The notes: generated from the letters alone by a model not told the origin. A DNA stretch of 64,000 bases from Bacteroidales bacterium (GCA_017417315.1 JAFPZK010000084.1:62001-126000), one strand, 5' to 3'; numbered from the stretch's first letter, positions 41,717 to 51,748 are shown. A program made the numbers and translations.

Positions 41717-42772
41717 CACTACCGCTTTATTCGGATTAGTTCCGCTCGTTGAAAATTTCGTGATAAATTTTCCCGCTTTGTCAAAACGATAAACCGTGCC
41801 GGGTGTGTTATAATCCGTTGCTCCGATATAAAAATCGCCGTTTGTAGGGTCAATATAAAACAAATAAATTGCTGAGTTTTTTATCTCAGGTGCTGACGTA
41901 AAATCCAAAAATGCCTCAGAAGAACCCTTTTTATAAAACTCTGACGTATAATTTACCCAGTCAGCAGATGTAGAATTAATATAATAAAAATCTTTGCCGT
42001 CAGAGGTGAATTTTGAACCGGCAGCAAGAAGAGTATATTTTTTTGTTTGAAGATTAAGTTCAAGAATTTCTTGTGCCCACGTCGTTGTATTATAATGAAG
42101 TACATAAAGAGTATTGTTAACGGCAAGAATATCCGTCGGGTCTTCGGCAACTTCGATATGCTCTTTCAAAGAAAAATTTGAAAGGTCAACAACGGCAATT
42201 CTGTTATCATATTTTACGTTATAATCGCCCGCAATAGCGGCATAAAGAGAGTTTCCTTCGATGCAGATTTTTTCGGGGTGAGGTCCTACTTCAACGAGAC
42301 CTTTTGCCTGAGCGATTGAAGTCGTGTCAAATTTTGCAACCTTTCCCGAATAAAGCGAAACGTAAACAAATCCGTCTTTTACAGCCAAAAATCTCGGCTG
42401 ACCTTCTTCTGCCGTAAACAAGTGTTTTTCAATAACTTTGCCGGTAGAATCAAGTTTTGCCAAATAGTTAGAACCGAAAACGCTCATATACAATTTTCCG
42501 CCGTAAGAAACTAAATCCTGACCCGTATCACCGATACCTTCACCGTTTTGAGCAGCATAAACTTTTGTCTGATAAGGCTTTTCTCCGTCAGGATAATAAA
42601 CGTCCAACGTTGAATTATTAGCACCCATCTTGCCTTCGTTCAAAATGAAAACTTTTTTCGCATAAACGATTTCAGGAGTGCTTTTGTCCTCTTTGTCTTT
42701 GTCGCAAGAGGTAAAACAAGTGCTTAATACCAAAGCACTTAACGAGAAAATTTTTAAAAATTTGTTTGTCAT
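41705..42772 (-). CDS. btuG: BtuG-like surface lipoprotein, B12 capture
   Basis: 355 residues with a lipoprotein signal (SALVLSTCFTSCDKDKED). The rest is a beta propeller of repeated blades (VFILNEGKMGANNSTLDVYY, GKLYMSVFGSNYLAKLDSTG, RFLAVKDGFVYVSLYSGKVA, NNTLYVLHYNTTTWAQEILE) of the DUF5074/YncE type. In Bacteroides, BtuG is such a propeller; it binds cobalamin extremely tightly and sits over the BtuB receptor. The gene lies 24 nt downstream of the receptor gene, under the same cobalamin riboswitch, which makes the assignment strong. The name rests on fold plus context rather than on a direct alignment. Confidence 0.85.
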   Translation of the reverse strand: MTNKFLKIFSLSALVLSTCFTSCDKDKEDKSTPEIVYAKKVFILNEGKMGANNSTLDVYYPDGEKPYQTKVYAAQNGEGIGDTGQDLVSYGGKLYMSVFGSNYLAKLDSTGKVIEKHLFTAEEGQPRFLAVKDGFVYVSLYSGKVAKFDTTSIAQAKGLVEVGPHPEKICIEGNSLYAAIAGDYNVKYDNRIAVVDLSNFSLKEHIEVAEDPTDILAVNNTLYVLHYNTTTWAQEILELNLQTKKYTLLAAGSKFTSDGKDFYYINSTSADWVNYTSEFYKKGSSEAFLDFTSAPEIKNSAIYLFYIDPTNGDFYIGATDYNTPGTVYRFDKAGKFITKFSTSGTNPNKAVVFEN

Positions 42773-42796
42773 TTTTTTATTACTTTTTTAAAATGT

Positions 42797-44755
42797 TTAT
42801 AATGTAAAATTAAATTCTATTCTAAACTGTCGTCCGGGCATCGGATAAAATTTTATGACATCGTATTGTTTGTCAGTAAAATTTATACACGAAATTTTTA
42901 CGAACAGACTGCTGTTTTTTACCGAAAATTCTCTTGACACCGAAGTTGAAAATTCAACGTACTTTTCGATTTCGTTGTCGGGAATGTTATATTCCAAAAA
43001 ATAACGTTTGCCGCTAAACACAGAAACCAAACTCAAAGAAAATTTCTTATATTTTAAAACCGAATAAAAGTTGCCCGAATGAAGCGGCGTATAAGGAATT
43101 TGACTTTTGTAAAGTTTTGATTTTTCATCAGTTACGTCCTCGGCTTTTTGATAAGAATATTTTGCAAAAACATCAATATCAAATTCAGAGAGTCTAATTT
43201 TTTTGTTAAAAGACAAATCCGCTCCTAAAATTTTAACTTTGCCGTAATTTGCCATTTTCCATATATACAAAGTCGGAATCGCAACTATCTTATTATCAAC
43301 ATTGTTATGATAAAAATCAGCAGAAAAATTCCAAGATTTTCTTCCGTAACTGAATCCCAAATTAAACTCTTTTGCATCTTCTGGTTTCAAATTCGTAGAG
43401 CCTAACGTCGTGTAATACAATTCGTTAAAAGTAGGAACACGATAAGTATTTTTGTACAAAAGGTTAACGGAAAAATTTTTCACGGGAAAAACTTCCAAAG
43501 TCATATACGGGGCTGCCTTATCCAAATCCTGAAAATGTTCGCCGCTAATTGTTTTTTCCCTCAAATGCGTAAAAATTTCGCCCAAAGTAACGGAAAACCT
43601 GTTTTTGAAACGATAACGCAAATTTGCCACCGTTTGAATAGTGTTACGCTTTGGTTCTCTGTCAGTTATATCACTTTCAAGAGTGTTGAAACTCTCGTCC
43701 GCACTAAGCGAAAAACTCAGCGACGGGAACACTTGCCAAAGATTTATCCACGAAAAGAAAATTTCGTTTTGAGTGGAATTTTGTTTGAGTTTTCCGTCGG
43801 TATACATAACATTTTTGTCTGTATAATAATTGTTGGAATAATCGTATTTCGCAATCAACTTTGTGGTCAAATTGCTGAAAATACGGCGTTTATAATCCGT
43901 CTGAACAAAAAAGTCAGCATCTTGTAGACGCTCTTCGGCATGAGGATTATAAAAAACAACTCTTCCGGGAAGTCCCCTCTCCGACTTGTAACCGTACAAT
44001 TTTATGTTAAAATTGTTTCTCAGCGAATCATTAAAACTTAGCGAAAACTCCAATTTGCCGGAGCAAATGTCAGTATTGCGGCGTTTTTCTTCCGTTACGG
44101 TTTGATAATTTTTCAAAGTAAAATCATACATTCCGTCCGACCGTAAAAAGAAAGCATTTGTCTTAAAAATCAAACGGTTAGAGATTTTCTTAAAATAGTC
44201 AGTCCCAAGAAAAACGTAACCGAAAGAACCTGTTTTAAGACTTAATTTCAACTTTTGCGGGTCAGAAAAAACGGTGTCAAAAGAGTTTATACTCAGCGTT
44301 GCTCCTGCGGCAAAAAGTTTTGCGGGTTTTAAGAGATTGTCAGTCTGACCGATACAAAGTTTTATTTCAGAAACACTGCTGACCTCAAAACGCGAAATGT
44401 CAATTTGCCCGCCCAAAGTGTTAGAAACGGGAACTCCGTCGTATTCCACAGCCGTATGCGAAGCCCCGAGAGAGCGCACGGAAACAGTTTTCAAACCGCC
44501 CGTTCCGCCGTAATCCTTTATGTTAAGTCCGCTAAACAATTTCAACACATCAGAAATTTCGCTGACGGGCATCAAGCAAATAAACTTTCCTTGAAGTGCC
44601 TGAACGACAGCGGTTTCATTCGTATTTTTATCAGCATACACGTCTATTTCCCTCAAATTTTTGGTGATGACGGTATCTGAGTTCTGCGCAAAAACATCGG
44701 CACAAAACACTACCAACCACACCAAAATAAGAGAGTATGGCAAAATTTTTCTCAT
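42797..44755 (-). CDS. btuB: TonB-dependent cobalamin receptor
   Basis: 652 residues: signal peptide ending VFCADVFAQ, a TonB plug domain (about 55-165; LKLFSGLNIKDYGGTGGLKT, SVRSLGASHTAVEYDGVPVS, EIKLCIGQTDNLL) and a 22-strand-type barrel (SADFYHNNVDNKIV, GADLSFNKKI) ending RQFRIEFNFTL with a terminal aromatic-rich strand. No CarboxypepD-like N-terminal extension is present, unlike SusC. The cobalamin riboswitch in its leader identifies the substrate as a corrinoid. It imports B12 in a BtuG-BtuB complex with energy from TonB-ExbBD; inner-membrane BtuCDF genes are not in this window. Confidence 0.92.
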   Translation of the reverse strand: MRKILPYSLILVWLVVFCADVFAQNSDTVITKNLREIDVYADKNTNETAVVQALQGKFICLMPVSEISDVLKLFSGLNIKDYGGTGGLKTVSVRSLGASHTAVEYDGVPVSNTLGGQIDISRFEVSSVSEIKLCIGQTDNLLKPAKLFAAGATLSINSFDTVFSDPQKLKLSLKTGSFGYVFLGTDYFKKISNRLIFKTNAFFLRSDGMYDFTLKNYQTVTEEKRRNTDICSGKLEFSLSFNDSLRNNFNIKLYGYKSERGLPGRVVFYNPHAEERLQDADFFVQTDYKRRIFSNLTTKLIAKYDYSNNYYTDKNVMYTDGKLKQNSTQNEIFFSWINLWQVFPSLSFSLSADESFNTLESDITDREPKRNTIQTVANLRYRFKNRFSVTLGEIFTHLREKTISGEHFQDLDKAAPYMTLEVFPVKNFSVNLLYKNTYRVPTFNELYYTTLGSTNLKPEDAKEFNLGFSYGRKSWNFSADFYHNNVDNKIVAIPTLYIWKMANYGKVKILGADLSFNKKIRLSEFDIDVFAKYSYQKAEDVTDEKSKLYKSQIPYTPLHSGNFYSVLKYKKFSLSLVSVFSGKRYFLEYNIPDNEIEKYVEFSTSVSREFSVKNSSLFVKISCINFTDKQYDVIKFYPMPGRQFRIEFNFTL

Positions 44756-44778
44756 TTTTATCTAAAATGATTATTTTC

Positions 44779-44818
44779 AAGTCGTTATCGTCGCCGTCCT
44801 CGCAGTTTAAGATAACTT
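44779..44818 (-). promoter_or_regulatory. expression-platform hairpin of the riboswitch
   Basis: On the minus strand AAGTTATC and its partner GATAACGACTT enclose a GC-rich loop (GCGAGGACGGCGAC) between the aptamer and the btuB ATG at 44755. No T run follows, so control of translation is more likely than termination. Confidence 0.5.
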
Positions 44819-44825
44819 AAAAAAG

Positions 44826-44998
44826 GCTGTTTTGCAGGTCTTCTGACTTACTTTATAAGCATCAAAGCCTTCCCGAAAAAGTCTTTTTCAGTGGCAAAAA
44901 GAATATGATGCTTTCTAAAAAAAAGTTAACAGCAGCGGGACTGTTCAGGTTTTTCACCTGATTCCCTTTTAATTCCGAGTTTTCAGACTAAAAAAACG
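44826..44998 (-). ncRNA. cobalamin (AdoCbl) riboswitch aptamer
   Basis: Reading the minus strand, the conserved parts occur in order: GGGAATCAGGTG with its loop partner CCTGAACAGTCCCGCTGCTG, GCCACTG, GGGAAGGC, GATGC and the closing box AAGTCAGAAGACCTGC (44834-44849). These match the cobalamin riboswitch core. The ends are approximate. It represses btuB and btuG when B12 is plentiful. Confidence 0.95.
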
Positions 44999-45016
44999 GA
45001 AACAAAAAAGCCGCCA

Positions 45017-45046
45017 CAAAGGTAAGAAAAATATATATTAAACAAA
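45017..45046 (-). promoter_or_regulatory. promoter of the btuB-btuG operon
   Basis: On the minus strand TTTG (45043-45046), an 18-nt spacer and TACCTTTG (45017-45024, perfect -7), about 20-25 nt before the aptamer. The -33 box overlaps the T run of the terminator at 45044-45085. Confidence 0.6.
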
Positions 45047-45085
45047 AATTCCGCCGCCTGAAAGTTTTTACTCAGACGACGGAAT
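45044..45085 (-). terminator. terminator of the galactan PUL
   Basis: On the minus strand ATTCCGTCGTCTGA (45072-45085) pairs with 45048-45061 over 14 bp including two G-U pairs, with a 10-nt loop and a following TTTTGTTT. It lies 30 nt after the stop of the SusE-like gene. Confidence 0.82.
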
Positions 45086-45114
45086 GATTTTATGAGAGAG
45101 AAAAATTATAAGGA

Positions 45115-47016
45115 TTATTCTGTTTTTTCAACAGCAGTAAACGTATGTTTCTGTAAATCGATAGATACAATCCACTGCTTTGAATTATCAAGCCAATGAT
45201 GATCATAACCGTCGGCTGAAACACCGATTGTAAACTGATCCCAACCTTGATATGTTCCGTAAAGGACTTTGTTGTTGTCAAACATATAAAAATCCCAACT
45301 CGGAGCATCAGCTTTCGGTGTATACTCGCCAACAAACAATCCGTCTGCATTGAGTTTTGCCGTACCTAACAACGTAGTAGGCTCTTCTTTCTCGAAATAG
45401 AAATTAAATTTAGTAATTCCTGTCCAAGAATGTGATAAGACATCAATTTCAATATACATATAATCATCTTCGGGATTAAACCACAAGTGATTATAATCGC
45501 CTTCCGAAACACCGAATGTAAACTGATCCCAACCTTTGTAAGTAGCATATTTTTGACCGTTTTCGTCTTCAACGAAGAAATCATACGACTCTGTATGCTG
45601 CGATGTGAGAAAACCTTTATACTTTCCATCTTGTACTGTCAATTCTCCGGTGAAACTTCCGCTAATAGTCAAAGTATTTCCGTAAAGAACTGCCTCGGCA
45701 CGCTTCTTAACAAGGTCAACGGTAATCATATACCAACCGTCTTTCTTAACGTCAAGTTTTACACCGTAATCCTTTGCATCAGAGTATACAATATCCTGAC
45801 TGCCGGATTTCAACTGTACAAAGCCCGTATAAACGCCCGTTGCTGCACCGTCAAGAATTTCGGTTACAAGTTCGTTGCCGCCGAGGGTAACTTTGTCAGG
45901 ATAAACAGTAACTTCTGCCGGTTCAAGCGTGAATTTATACTTAGAGTTAAGACCGAGTTTCAAAGTGATTTTGTACGTACCTTTTTCAGGAATTACCACG
46001 CCCGTACCTTTGCCGCCCAAAGTAAACTCTACGTCATTCTGAGTACCTGAAAAACCGATTTCGATAGTCTCGTCAGGATTGTCCTGCGAGGATTGGAAAT
46101 GGTCGGCAGTACCCGAAATCGTAACGTTAGAATTGTCTTTGGGAACAATAATGTAAGAAGACCATGCCGATTTTACGTTATCATAAATCATCGACGCATT
46201 GTTAACGTCGCCGCCGCAAGAAAGCGATGTAATTAAGTATGCGTCAGCAAGTTGCGAGGTATTTTTAGTATCCATCGTGAAATAATAACAACCCGCCTTA
46301 GCCGTCAACCAAAAGTGATCGCCGCCTGCCGAATAACTCAAAAATGTCCAATTATCAGGACCTGAACCATACATAGTACCGTCAGAGGTCATAACGCCGA
46401 AATTCAACCAAGGCTCAGCGTTAATAAAGCCCTGATATTTGCCGTCGTTTTCAGTAGAAAACAAATACTGAGCACTCTTAACCGTGAACTTTTCGTCAGC
46501 GTCTTTTAAATAAATGTATGCCCAATGACTGTCGATTTCCAAAGGCGTAACGTTGAGTTTTACGGTATTGGAAGTCAATACGTTTTCGCTGTTTTGACCA
46601 TACGAAGTAGCCAAGCGCAAATAAATAACTCCTTCCGTATTAGGCGTTAAACCTAACGTAGTCGCCATTTTGTTGATGTCATCGCCTTTGAGCGAAGTCA
46701 AATTACTGCCAGCAAATGTCTGATAATTTGAAAAACTCTCACTCGTAGATGCCTGAACCAAAATATAACCGCCGTCCAAACTCGTTTTAACATCACCGTT
46801 TGTAACTTTCAAATCATTTTTGGTATATTTTAAGTCCAAAACTTTCTCAGAAAGATTTTCTTCGTCAATCTGAACTCTGCTCTCTGAAAGCGCAAAGTCG
46901 GAAGTCGGGGTCAAATCCGACACGGTGTAATGTTCCAAATCGTCATCGCAGGAAACCAATCCGCCCGCCAAAAACATTGAAACAGCACCGATATATAAAT
47001 AATTCGATATTTTCAT
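45115..47016 (-). CDS. SusE-like outer-membrane lipoprotein, galactan PUL
   Basis: 633 residues, lipoprotein signal (AVSMFLAGGLVSCDDD). The N terminus resembles the SusE domain (LTPTSDFALSESRVQIDEEN; SNTVKLNVTPLEIDSHW). Later parts contain three related sheets with a W-DQF/H-W pattern: GPDNWTFLSYSAGGDHFWL, GWDQFTFGVSEGDYNHLWF and GWDQFTIGVSADGYDHHWL. The same unit ends the GH53 enzyme encoded in this locus. Such proteins sit on the surface and bind glycans for the SusC/D importer. The gene lies 21 nt after susD and closes the operon. Confidence 0.85.
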   Translation of the reverse strand: MKISNYLYIGAVSMFLAGGLVSCDDDLEHYTVSDLTPTSDFALSESRVQIDEENLSEKVLDLKYTKNDLKVTNGDVKTSLDGGYILVQASTSESFSNYQTFAGSNLTSLKGDDINKMATTLGLTPNTEGVIYLRLATSYGQNSENVLTSNTVKLNVTPLEIDSHWAYIYLKDADEKFTVKSAQYLFSTENDGKYQGFINAEPWLNFGVMTSDGTMYGSGPDNWTFLSYSAGGDHFWLTAKAGCYYFTMDTKNTSQLADAYLITSLSCGGDVNNASMIYDNVKSAWSSYIIVPKDNSNVTISGTADHFQSSQDNPDETIEIGFSGTQNDVEFTLGGKGTGVVIPEKGTYKITLKLGLNSKYKFTLEPAEVTVYPDKVTLGGNELVTEILDGAATGVYTGFVQLKSGSQDIVYSDAKDYGVKLDVKKDGWYMITVDLVKKRAEAVLYGNTLTISGSFTGELTVQDGKYKGFLTSQHTESYDFFVEDENGQKYATYKGWDQFTFGVSEGDYNHLWFNPEDDYMYIEIDVLSHSWTGITKFNFYFEKEEPTTLLGTAKLNADGLFVGEYTPKADAPSWDFYMFDNNKVLYGTYQGWDQFTIGVSADGYDHHWLDNSKQWIVSIDLQKHTFTAVEKTE

Positions 47017-47037
47017 TTTTAATTAGAGTTTTTTTTG

Positions 47038-48633
47038 TTAATTATAATAAGGATCGTAAAGTGCCGAATTTGCTGACAATTCCGCTAACGGCAACGGGAA
47101 AAATTTATATTTCGGATCAGCCTGAGTACCTGTCAAAACGCCGCCTTTCCATTCCCAATTATACTGAGCATCACCGGCGTAAGCGTTGAATCTGATTAAG
47201 TCAGTTCTGCGCAACGACTCCAACATAAACTCTCTGCCGCGTTCTTCCAAAAGATTCCAAAACTGAACCCCGTTTGTAGTAGCGTCTAAATCACCTTGCG
47301 AAAAGCCGTTAAGACCTGCTCTCGAACGTACATCGTTAACAAGTTGAATAGCCGTTTTTGAAGCACCCGTACCGCCACGAAGAATAGCCTCCGCCTCGTT
47401 AAGCATTACTTCCGAAAGTCTTAAAATCGGAAGGTCAACCATCGAAAGCGTTGAAGAATAATCACTTGCAATCGAGCCGTCATCTTTCGTATTGCAGAAT
47501 TTATTGAAAACATAACCCTCGGCTGCGTTCTTCTCGTCAATCGGAGTTGAATTGTCAATAGAACGTCCGTCTTTGAAAAACAAGTCGCGCTTGTCGCCGT
47601 CCTCAAACCTTTGAGCCGCTTCTTTTCTGGCACGGAACAACTGCCAAACGTTACCCTCACAGCCTAAAACGTCCCTTACATTGTCAGAAGCACCGTCGGT
47701 AGAAGAGTTTGCCGAACCACAGATAATTTGTGTCGTAGAGCCGTAACCCTTATTACCGTTAGAGGCGTCTTTGCCGGTGTAGAAAGAGAAGATTATCTCG
47801 TTGGTTCTCTTATAATTTTCTGCGTTGAAAAGTTTATAAAAATCTTTTTCCAAACTATAACCGCCGTTAATAACCATTTCGGAATATTTGATACATTTGT
47901 CATAATACTCCGTGCCGGCAGACTCCGTATAAACGGGGGCGTTAAGACAAACTCTCGACAACAAAGCCGCTGCAACGTACTTGTTAGCACGGTAAAGTTC
48001 GTTTGTTGCAGGAAGTTTTTCCACCAAATCTTCAAGTTCTGAAACAACGTATTCGCAAATTTCTTTGCGGGTTGCAATTTCGGGTTCGTATGCACCTATC
48101 GGGTCTTTGTCGGTAACAAATGCTCCTACCGGCCAAAAGTCCATAATCTGAGAATACGCAAAGGCACGCATAAAACGCGCTTCGTTTTTCATCTGACCGA
48201 TTTCGCCGTCGTCAGAACAATTACGGATAAAATCGTTTGACAAAGTAACGATATAATAAAGCGAATAATATGCTCCCGCAATCCATTTTGACTGTCCGTT
48301 AAGTCCTTGAAGAAGACTGATTTCCTTTAATTCGTCAGAAACAGCCCAAGTAAACATAATCTCGTCAGTGCCGCACTCCTGCAAATTGAAACAAGAACGC
48401 GAACAATAATACGGGTCTGAATCGTTAAGGTCGGCACTACCGCCGCCTTCCTCCTGTCCGCGAATTACGTATGCGGCATAAATTTTTGCAAGTGCCTGTT
48501 TGTAACCGTCAACCGAAGAATAAACCTCGTTTGCAGAAGTTTCGGTAGAGGGATACTGGTCAAGGTCGTCGCAGGAGTTGAAACTCAAAGCCGTCAACAA
48601 CACTGCCGATGCTATATATCCTAATTTTTTCAT
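47038..48633 (-). CDS. susD: SusD/RagB-family glycan-binding lipoprotein
   Basis: 531 residues, lipoprotein signal (SAVLLTALSFNSCDDLDQYP). Family features are the N-terminal LDQYPSTETSANEVYSSVDG, helical repeats (FMRAFAYSQIMDFWPVGAFV), the segment LPILRLSEVMLNEAEAILRG and the C-terminal LLEERGREFMLESLRRTDLIRF, cut here between neighbours. SusD forms a lid over the SusC barrel and binds the oligosaccharide. The gene follows susC by 29 nt. Substrate is inferred from the GH53 enzyme upstream. Confidence 0.95.
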   Translation of the reverse strand: MKKLGYIASAVLLTALSFNSCDDLDQYPSTETSANEVYSSVDGYKQALAKIYAAYVIRGQEEGGGSADLNDSDPYYCSRSCFNLQECGTDEIMFTWAVSDELKEISLLQGLNGQSKWIAGAYYSLYYIVTLSNDFIRNCSDDGEIGQMKNEARFMRAFAYSQIMDFWPVGAFVTDKDPIGAYEPEIATRKEICEYVVSELEDLVEKLPATNELYRANKYVAAALLSRVCLNAPVYTESAGTEYYDKCIKYSEMVINGGYSLEKDFYKLFNAENYKRTNEIIFSFYTGKDASNGNKGYGSTTQIICGSANSSTDGASDNVRDVLGCEGNVWQLFRARKEAAQRFEDGDKRDLFFKDGRSIDNSTPIDEKNAAEGYVFNKFCNTKDDGSIASDYSSTLSMVDLPILRLSEVMLNEAEAILRGGTGASKTAIQLVNDVRSRAGLNGFSQGDLDATTNGVQFWNLLEERGREFMLESLRRTDLIRFNAYAGDAQYNWEWKGGVLTGTQADPKYKFFPLPLAELSANSALYDPYYN

Positions 48634-48662
48634 TTTTATCTAAACCGTTAATCGTTAATTAA

Positions 48663-51650
48663 TTAAAAATCAAAACCTAAACCAAGCGAGAATGTTCTCG
48701 GTCTCGGATAAAAATTGTTGTCGATACCGTTTTCGATTTCGGGGTCAACGCCGGTGTACTTGGTAATAGTAAACACGTTTTGAATGGTAAACGTAGCGTT
48801 AAGACCGAAAAACTTGGTAATTTTGCCGAAATTGTAGTTCAAACTGATATTGTCCATTTTCAAGAACGAAGCGTTTTCCAAATAATAGTCGGAATACATC
48901 TGTCGTACATTGAATTTGGTATCAAGGAAAGATGAACTAATGTTGAGGTTTTGGTAATTATTGTAACCGAGACACTCTTTTGCACCAGTTCCGGCTGCCA
49001 TACCGTTATAAACGTAGTTGCCGATGTTAGCACGGAGCGAAGAAGAAAGTGTCCATTTTTTGTATCTTACATTGAAAGAAAATCCGAAAATCCAATCAGG
49101 AAGAGCCGAATGACAGAAATATCTGTCGCCTTCCGAATCATCACCGCTTTCGTCAATGTCAGCAAATGCACCTTCAATAGGATTGCCCTCAGAATCGTAA
49201 AGTTGATGTTTGAGGTAGAAAGTATAAGGAGTATAACCTTCCATAAACACTTGATACTGATGGAAGTTAACGCTTTCGCCTACAAGTGTCGGAGCGATTG
49301 CAGCCTTGTCAGAGAGTCTCAAATTAGAAATCTTGTTGTCCTGCCAAGTAGCGTTGAAGTTGAAATCCAAGCCGAAATCCTGTGTCTGAACGGGTGAAAA
49401 TCCGAGAACAACCTCTATACCTTTCGAGTCAACGTTTCCAACATTAGTAGTGATAACGCTTGCAAAATTAGTACCTGCCGCAACGGGAACGGTTGCCATA
49501 AGGTCTTCGGTCTTACGGGTATAATAATCAACCGAAGCCGTGATTTTGTCGTTCAAGAAACCGAAGTCAACACCAAAGTTCCAAGCCTTTGTGGTTTCCC
49601 ATTTGAGGTCAGAAACGTATGCCGCCGGACGATACATATTATAATAAGTGTCTCCGAATTTATACTGAGCACCAACATGCGAAAGATTGTAAGTAGAAAG
49701 GTAATTGTAGTTGCCGATACCTTCCTGCTGACCTGTTACACCCCAACTTGCACGAATTTTTATGTTGTTGATAATATCTCTGATTCCGTACATAAAATGC
49801 TCTTCGGTAAGACGATAAGCCAAAGCAACCGACGGGAATGTACCCCAACGCTGGTCTTTTGAAAATCTTGAAGTACCGTCTCTACGAACAGTAGCCGTCA
49901 ACATATATTTGCCCATGAAAGTAGCGTTTGCTCTGCCGTAATAAGACATAAGCACGTGTGCGTAATCGCTTTCGGGATTGGCTTTGATTTGGTCAGCCTC
50001 TGTTTTACCGAGGTAAGAATATTCCCAATAAGCGGGAGTGTTAGAAGTCCATTTCTGAAAATCATAACCTGCCGTAAAGTCGAAGTTAACAACATCGTTT
50101 TTCTTGTTATAAACAAAATAGCCGGTAAACAATGCGTTTTTGTTGGTCTGGGGACCGTAATCATAATTACGTCCGTTAGTACCATAATCCTTAAACATTC
50201 CGTTAGGATATTTCACGTTACCCTCACCTTTTGCACCGTCAAAACCGCCGGTTACATGAGCCTTCAAATCTTTCAAGAACGGGAAAGTGTAATCCAAATC
50301 AAGGTTTGTGATAACACGTTTCACGGTAGAAGTACTTCTATAATAATCAAGAAGTGCAACGGGATTGCCCGAAGCGTTGGTGTAAGGAGATTTTTTTCCC
50401 TCAGAATCTACGGTGTAAACCTCGTTCCAACCGCCGCAGAATGTCGGGTCGTCGGATTTGATTGCATAAGTCGGGTCAAAAATAGTCGCCGTATAAATAG
50501 CACCCTGCTCTGCAAAAGTATTGTCGTTATAAGAGGCTTTTACGTTGAAGTTTACTTTCAACGCATTGTTCAAAAACGACGGATTGAGGTTAAGGTTTGC
50601 CGTATAACGTTTTGCATTATCGGATTTCAAAATACCGTCCTGAGCCATATAACCGGCAGAAACACGAATCGGAAGTTTTTTAGCAATAGAACCCGAAACG
50701 CTGAGATTGTTGTCAGTAGCCCAAGCCGGTTGGAAAATTTCTTCAACCCAATCGGTGTTTGCCGTTCCGAGAAGTGATTTGTTGGTTTCAGTGCCGTATT
50801 TTTGAACAACATCAATAAACTCTTCACGAGAGAGCATATCCGCTGTTTTGGTCTTAAACGATACTGAATTTGTAGTAGCAAAGTTAACTTTCATCTTGTC
50901 CTTAGCACCTTTTTTGGTGTTGATGATGATAACACCGTTAGAAGCCCTTGAACCGTAGATTGCGGTTGACGAAGCGTCTTTCAAGACCGACATACTCTCA
51001 ATGTCGGCAGGGTTGATAAGTGCTAAAAAGTTGTTGTCATTACCCTTGATACCGCCGTTTTCAAGCGGCACACCGTCAAGGACGATAAGAGGGTTGTTTG
51101 AAGCGTTAAGAGAGGCACCGCCGCGGATTTTGATAGCACTTCCGGCAGAAGGAGAACCGCCTTTGCTCATAATCTGAACTCCGGCAACCTTACCGTTGAT
51201 TAACTGTTCGGGGCTTGAAACCACACCGCCGTTAAAATCCTTCTCACTGACAGAGGCAATCGAACCCGTTAAATCGCCTTTACGTTTTGTACCGTAACCG
51301 ATTGCAACTACCTCGCCAATTTCGGTAACGGCGGGATTCATTTGAACGTCAAGTTTTCCCGTAGCAGGAATTGCCGTAGAAACGGATTCATAACCGATAA
51401 AAGAAAACACAACCGTTCCGTTTTCTTTATCAGCGGGAACTTGAAGTTGATAGTTACCGTCAATATCGGAAATAGTACCTATTGTCGTTCCCTCGATAGA
51501 CACAGTAACACCGATAAGCGGCTGACGATTCTCGTCAGTAACCTTGCCCGTAAGTGATTTTTGGGCTGAGGCAGACAGAGAAAGTCCTGCGAATGTTATA
51601 CATAGCAAAAACGCTATGAGATAACGAATGTTTAATGTCTTACAGTCCAT
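48663..51650 (-). CDS. susC: SusC/RagA-family TonB-linked outer-membrane importer
   Basis: 995 residues. After the signal peptide (ending SLSASAQ) comes a CarboxypepD-regulatory-like domain (LTGKVTDENRQPLIGVTVSI), then the TonB plug (VVAIGYGTKRKGDLTGSIAS; NPLIVLDGVPLENGG; SMSVLKDASSTAIYGSRASN, the family hallmark) and the barrel ending FSLGLGFDF. It imports oligosaccharides with TonB energy. It is the second gene of the galactan locus and has a -7 box of its own (51741-51748), so it may be transcribed both with and without the GH53 gene. Confidence 0.95.
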   Translation of the reverse strand: MDCKTLNIRYLIAFLLCITFAGLSLSASAQKSLTGKVTDENRQPLIGVTVSIEGTTIGTISDIDGNYQLQVPADKENGTVVFSFIGYESVSTAIPATGKLDVQMNPAVTEIGEVVAIGYGTKRKGDLTGSIASVSEKDFNGGVVSSPEQLINGKVAGVQIMSKGGSPSAGSAIKIRGGASLNASNNPLIVLDGVPLENGGIKGNDNNFLALINPADIESMSVLKDASSTAIYGSRASNGVIIINTKKGAKDKMKVNFATTNSVSFKTKTADMLSREEFIDVVQKYGTETNKSLLGTANTDWVEEIFQPAWATDNNLSVSGSIAKKLPIRVSAGYMAQDGILKSDNAKRYTANLNLNPSFLNNALKVNFNVKASYNDNTFAEQGAIYTATIFDPTYAIKSDDPTFCGGWNEVYTVDSEGKKSPYTNASGNPVALLDYYRSTSTVKRVITNLDLDYTFPFLKDLKAHVTGGFDGAKGEGNVKYPNGMFKDYGTNGRNYDYGPQTNKNALFTGYFVYNKKNDVVNFDFTAGYDFQKWTSNTPAYWEYSYLGKTEADQIKANPESDYAHVLMSYYGRANATFMGKYMLTATVRRDGTSRFSKDQRWGTFPSVALAYRLTEEHFMYGIRDIINNIKIRASWGVTGQQEGIGNYNYLSTYNLSHVGAQYKFGDTYYNMYRPAAYVSDLKWETTKAWNFGVDFGFLNDKITASVDYYTRKTEDLMATVPVAAGTNFASVITTNVGNVDSKGIEVVLGFSPVQTQDFGLDFNFNATWQDNKISNLRLSDKAAIAPTLVGESVNFHQYQVFMEGYTPYTFYLKHQLYDSEGNPIEGAFADIDESGDDSEGDRYFCHSALPDWIFGFSFNVRYKKWTLSSSLRANIGNYVYNGMAAGTGAKECLGYNNYQNLNISSSFLDTKFNVRQMYSDYYLENASFLKMDNISLNYNFGKITKFFGLNATFTIQNVFTITKYTGVDPEIENGIDNNFYPRPRTFSLGLGFDF

Positions 51651-51740
51651 TTTTTTTAGTTTAAATTGTTTTAAAAATTAGTAAGTATAAATAATTCGGT
51701 ATATCTCAATACCATAAAAATTTTCGTTTTTTACACGCAG

Positions 51741-51748
51741 CAAATTTA
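51741..51748 (-). promoter_or_regulatory. -7 box of the susCD genes
   Basis: The minus strand reads TAAATTTG, a perfect TAnnTTTG, about 90 nt before the susC ATG. No -33 TTTG is present at the right place, which may mean that an activator is needed. Confidence 0.4.

Noticed and set aside
49956..50777. 273-codon open frame on the plus strand
   Set aside because: It lies entirely antisense to susC, its product has no recognisable domain, and it reflects codon bias of the real gene.
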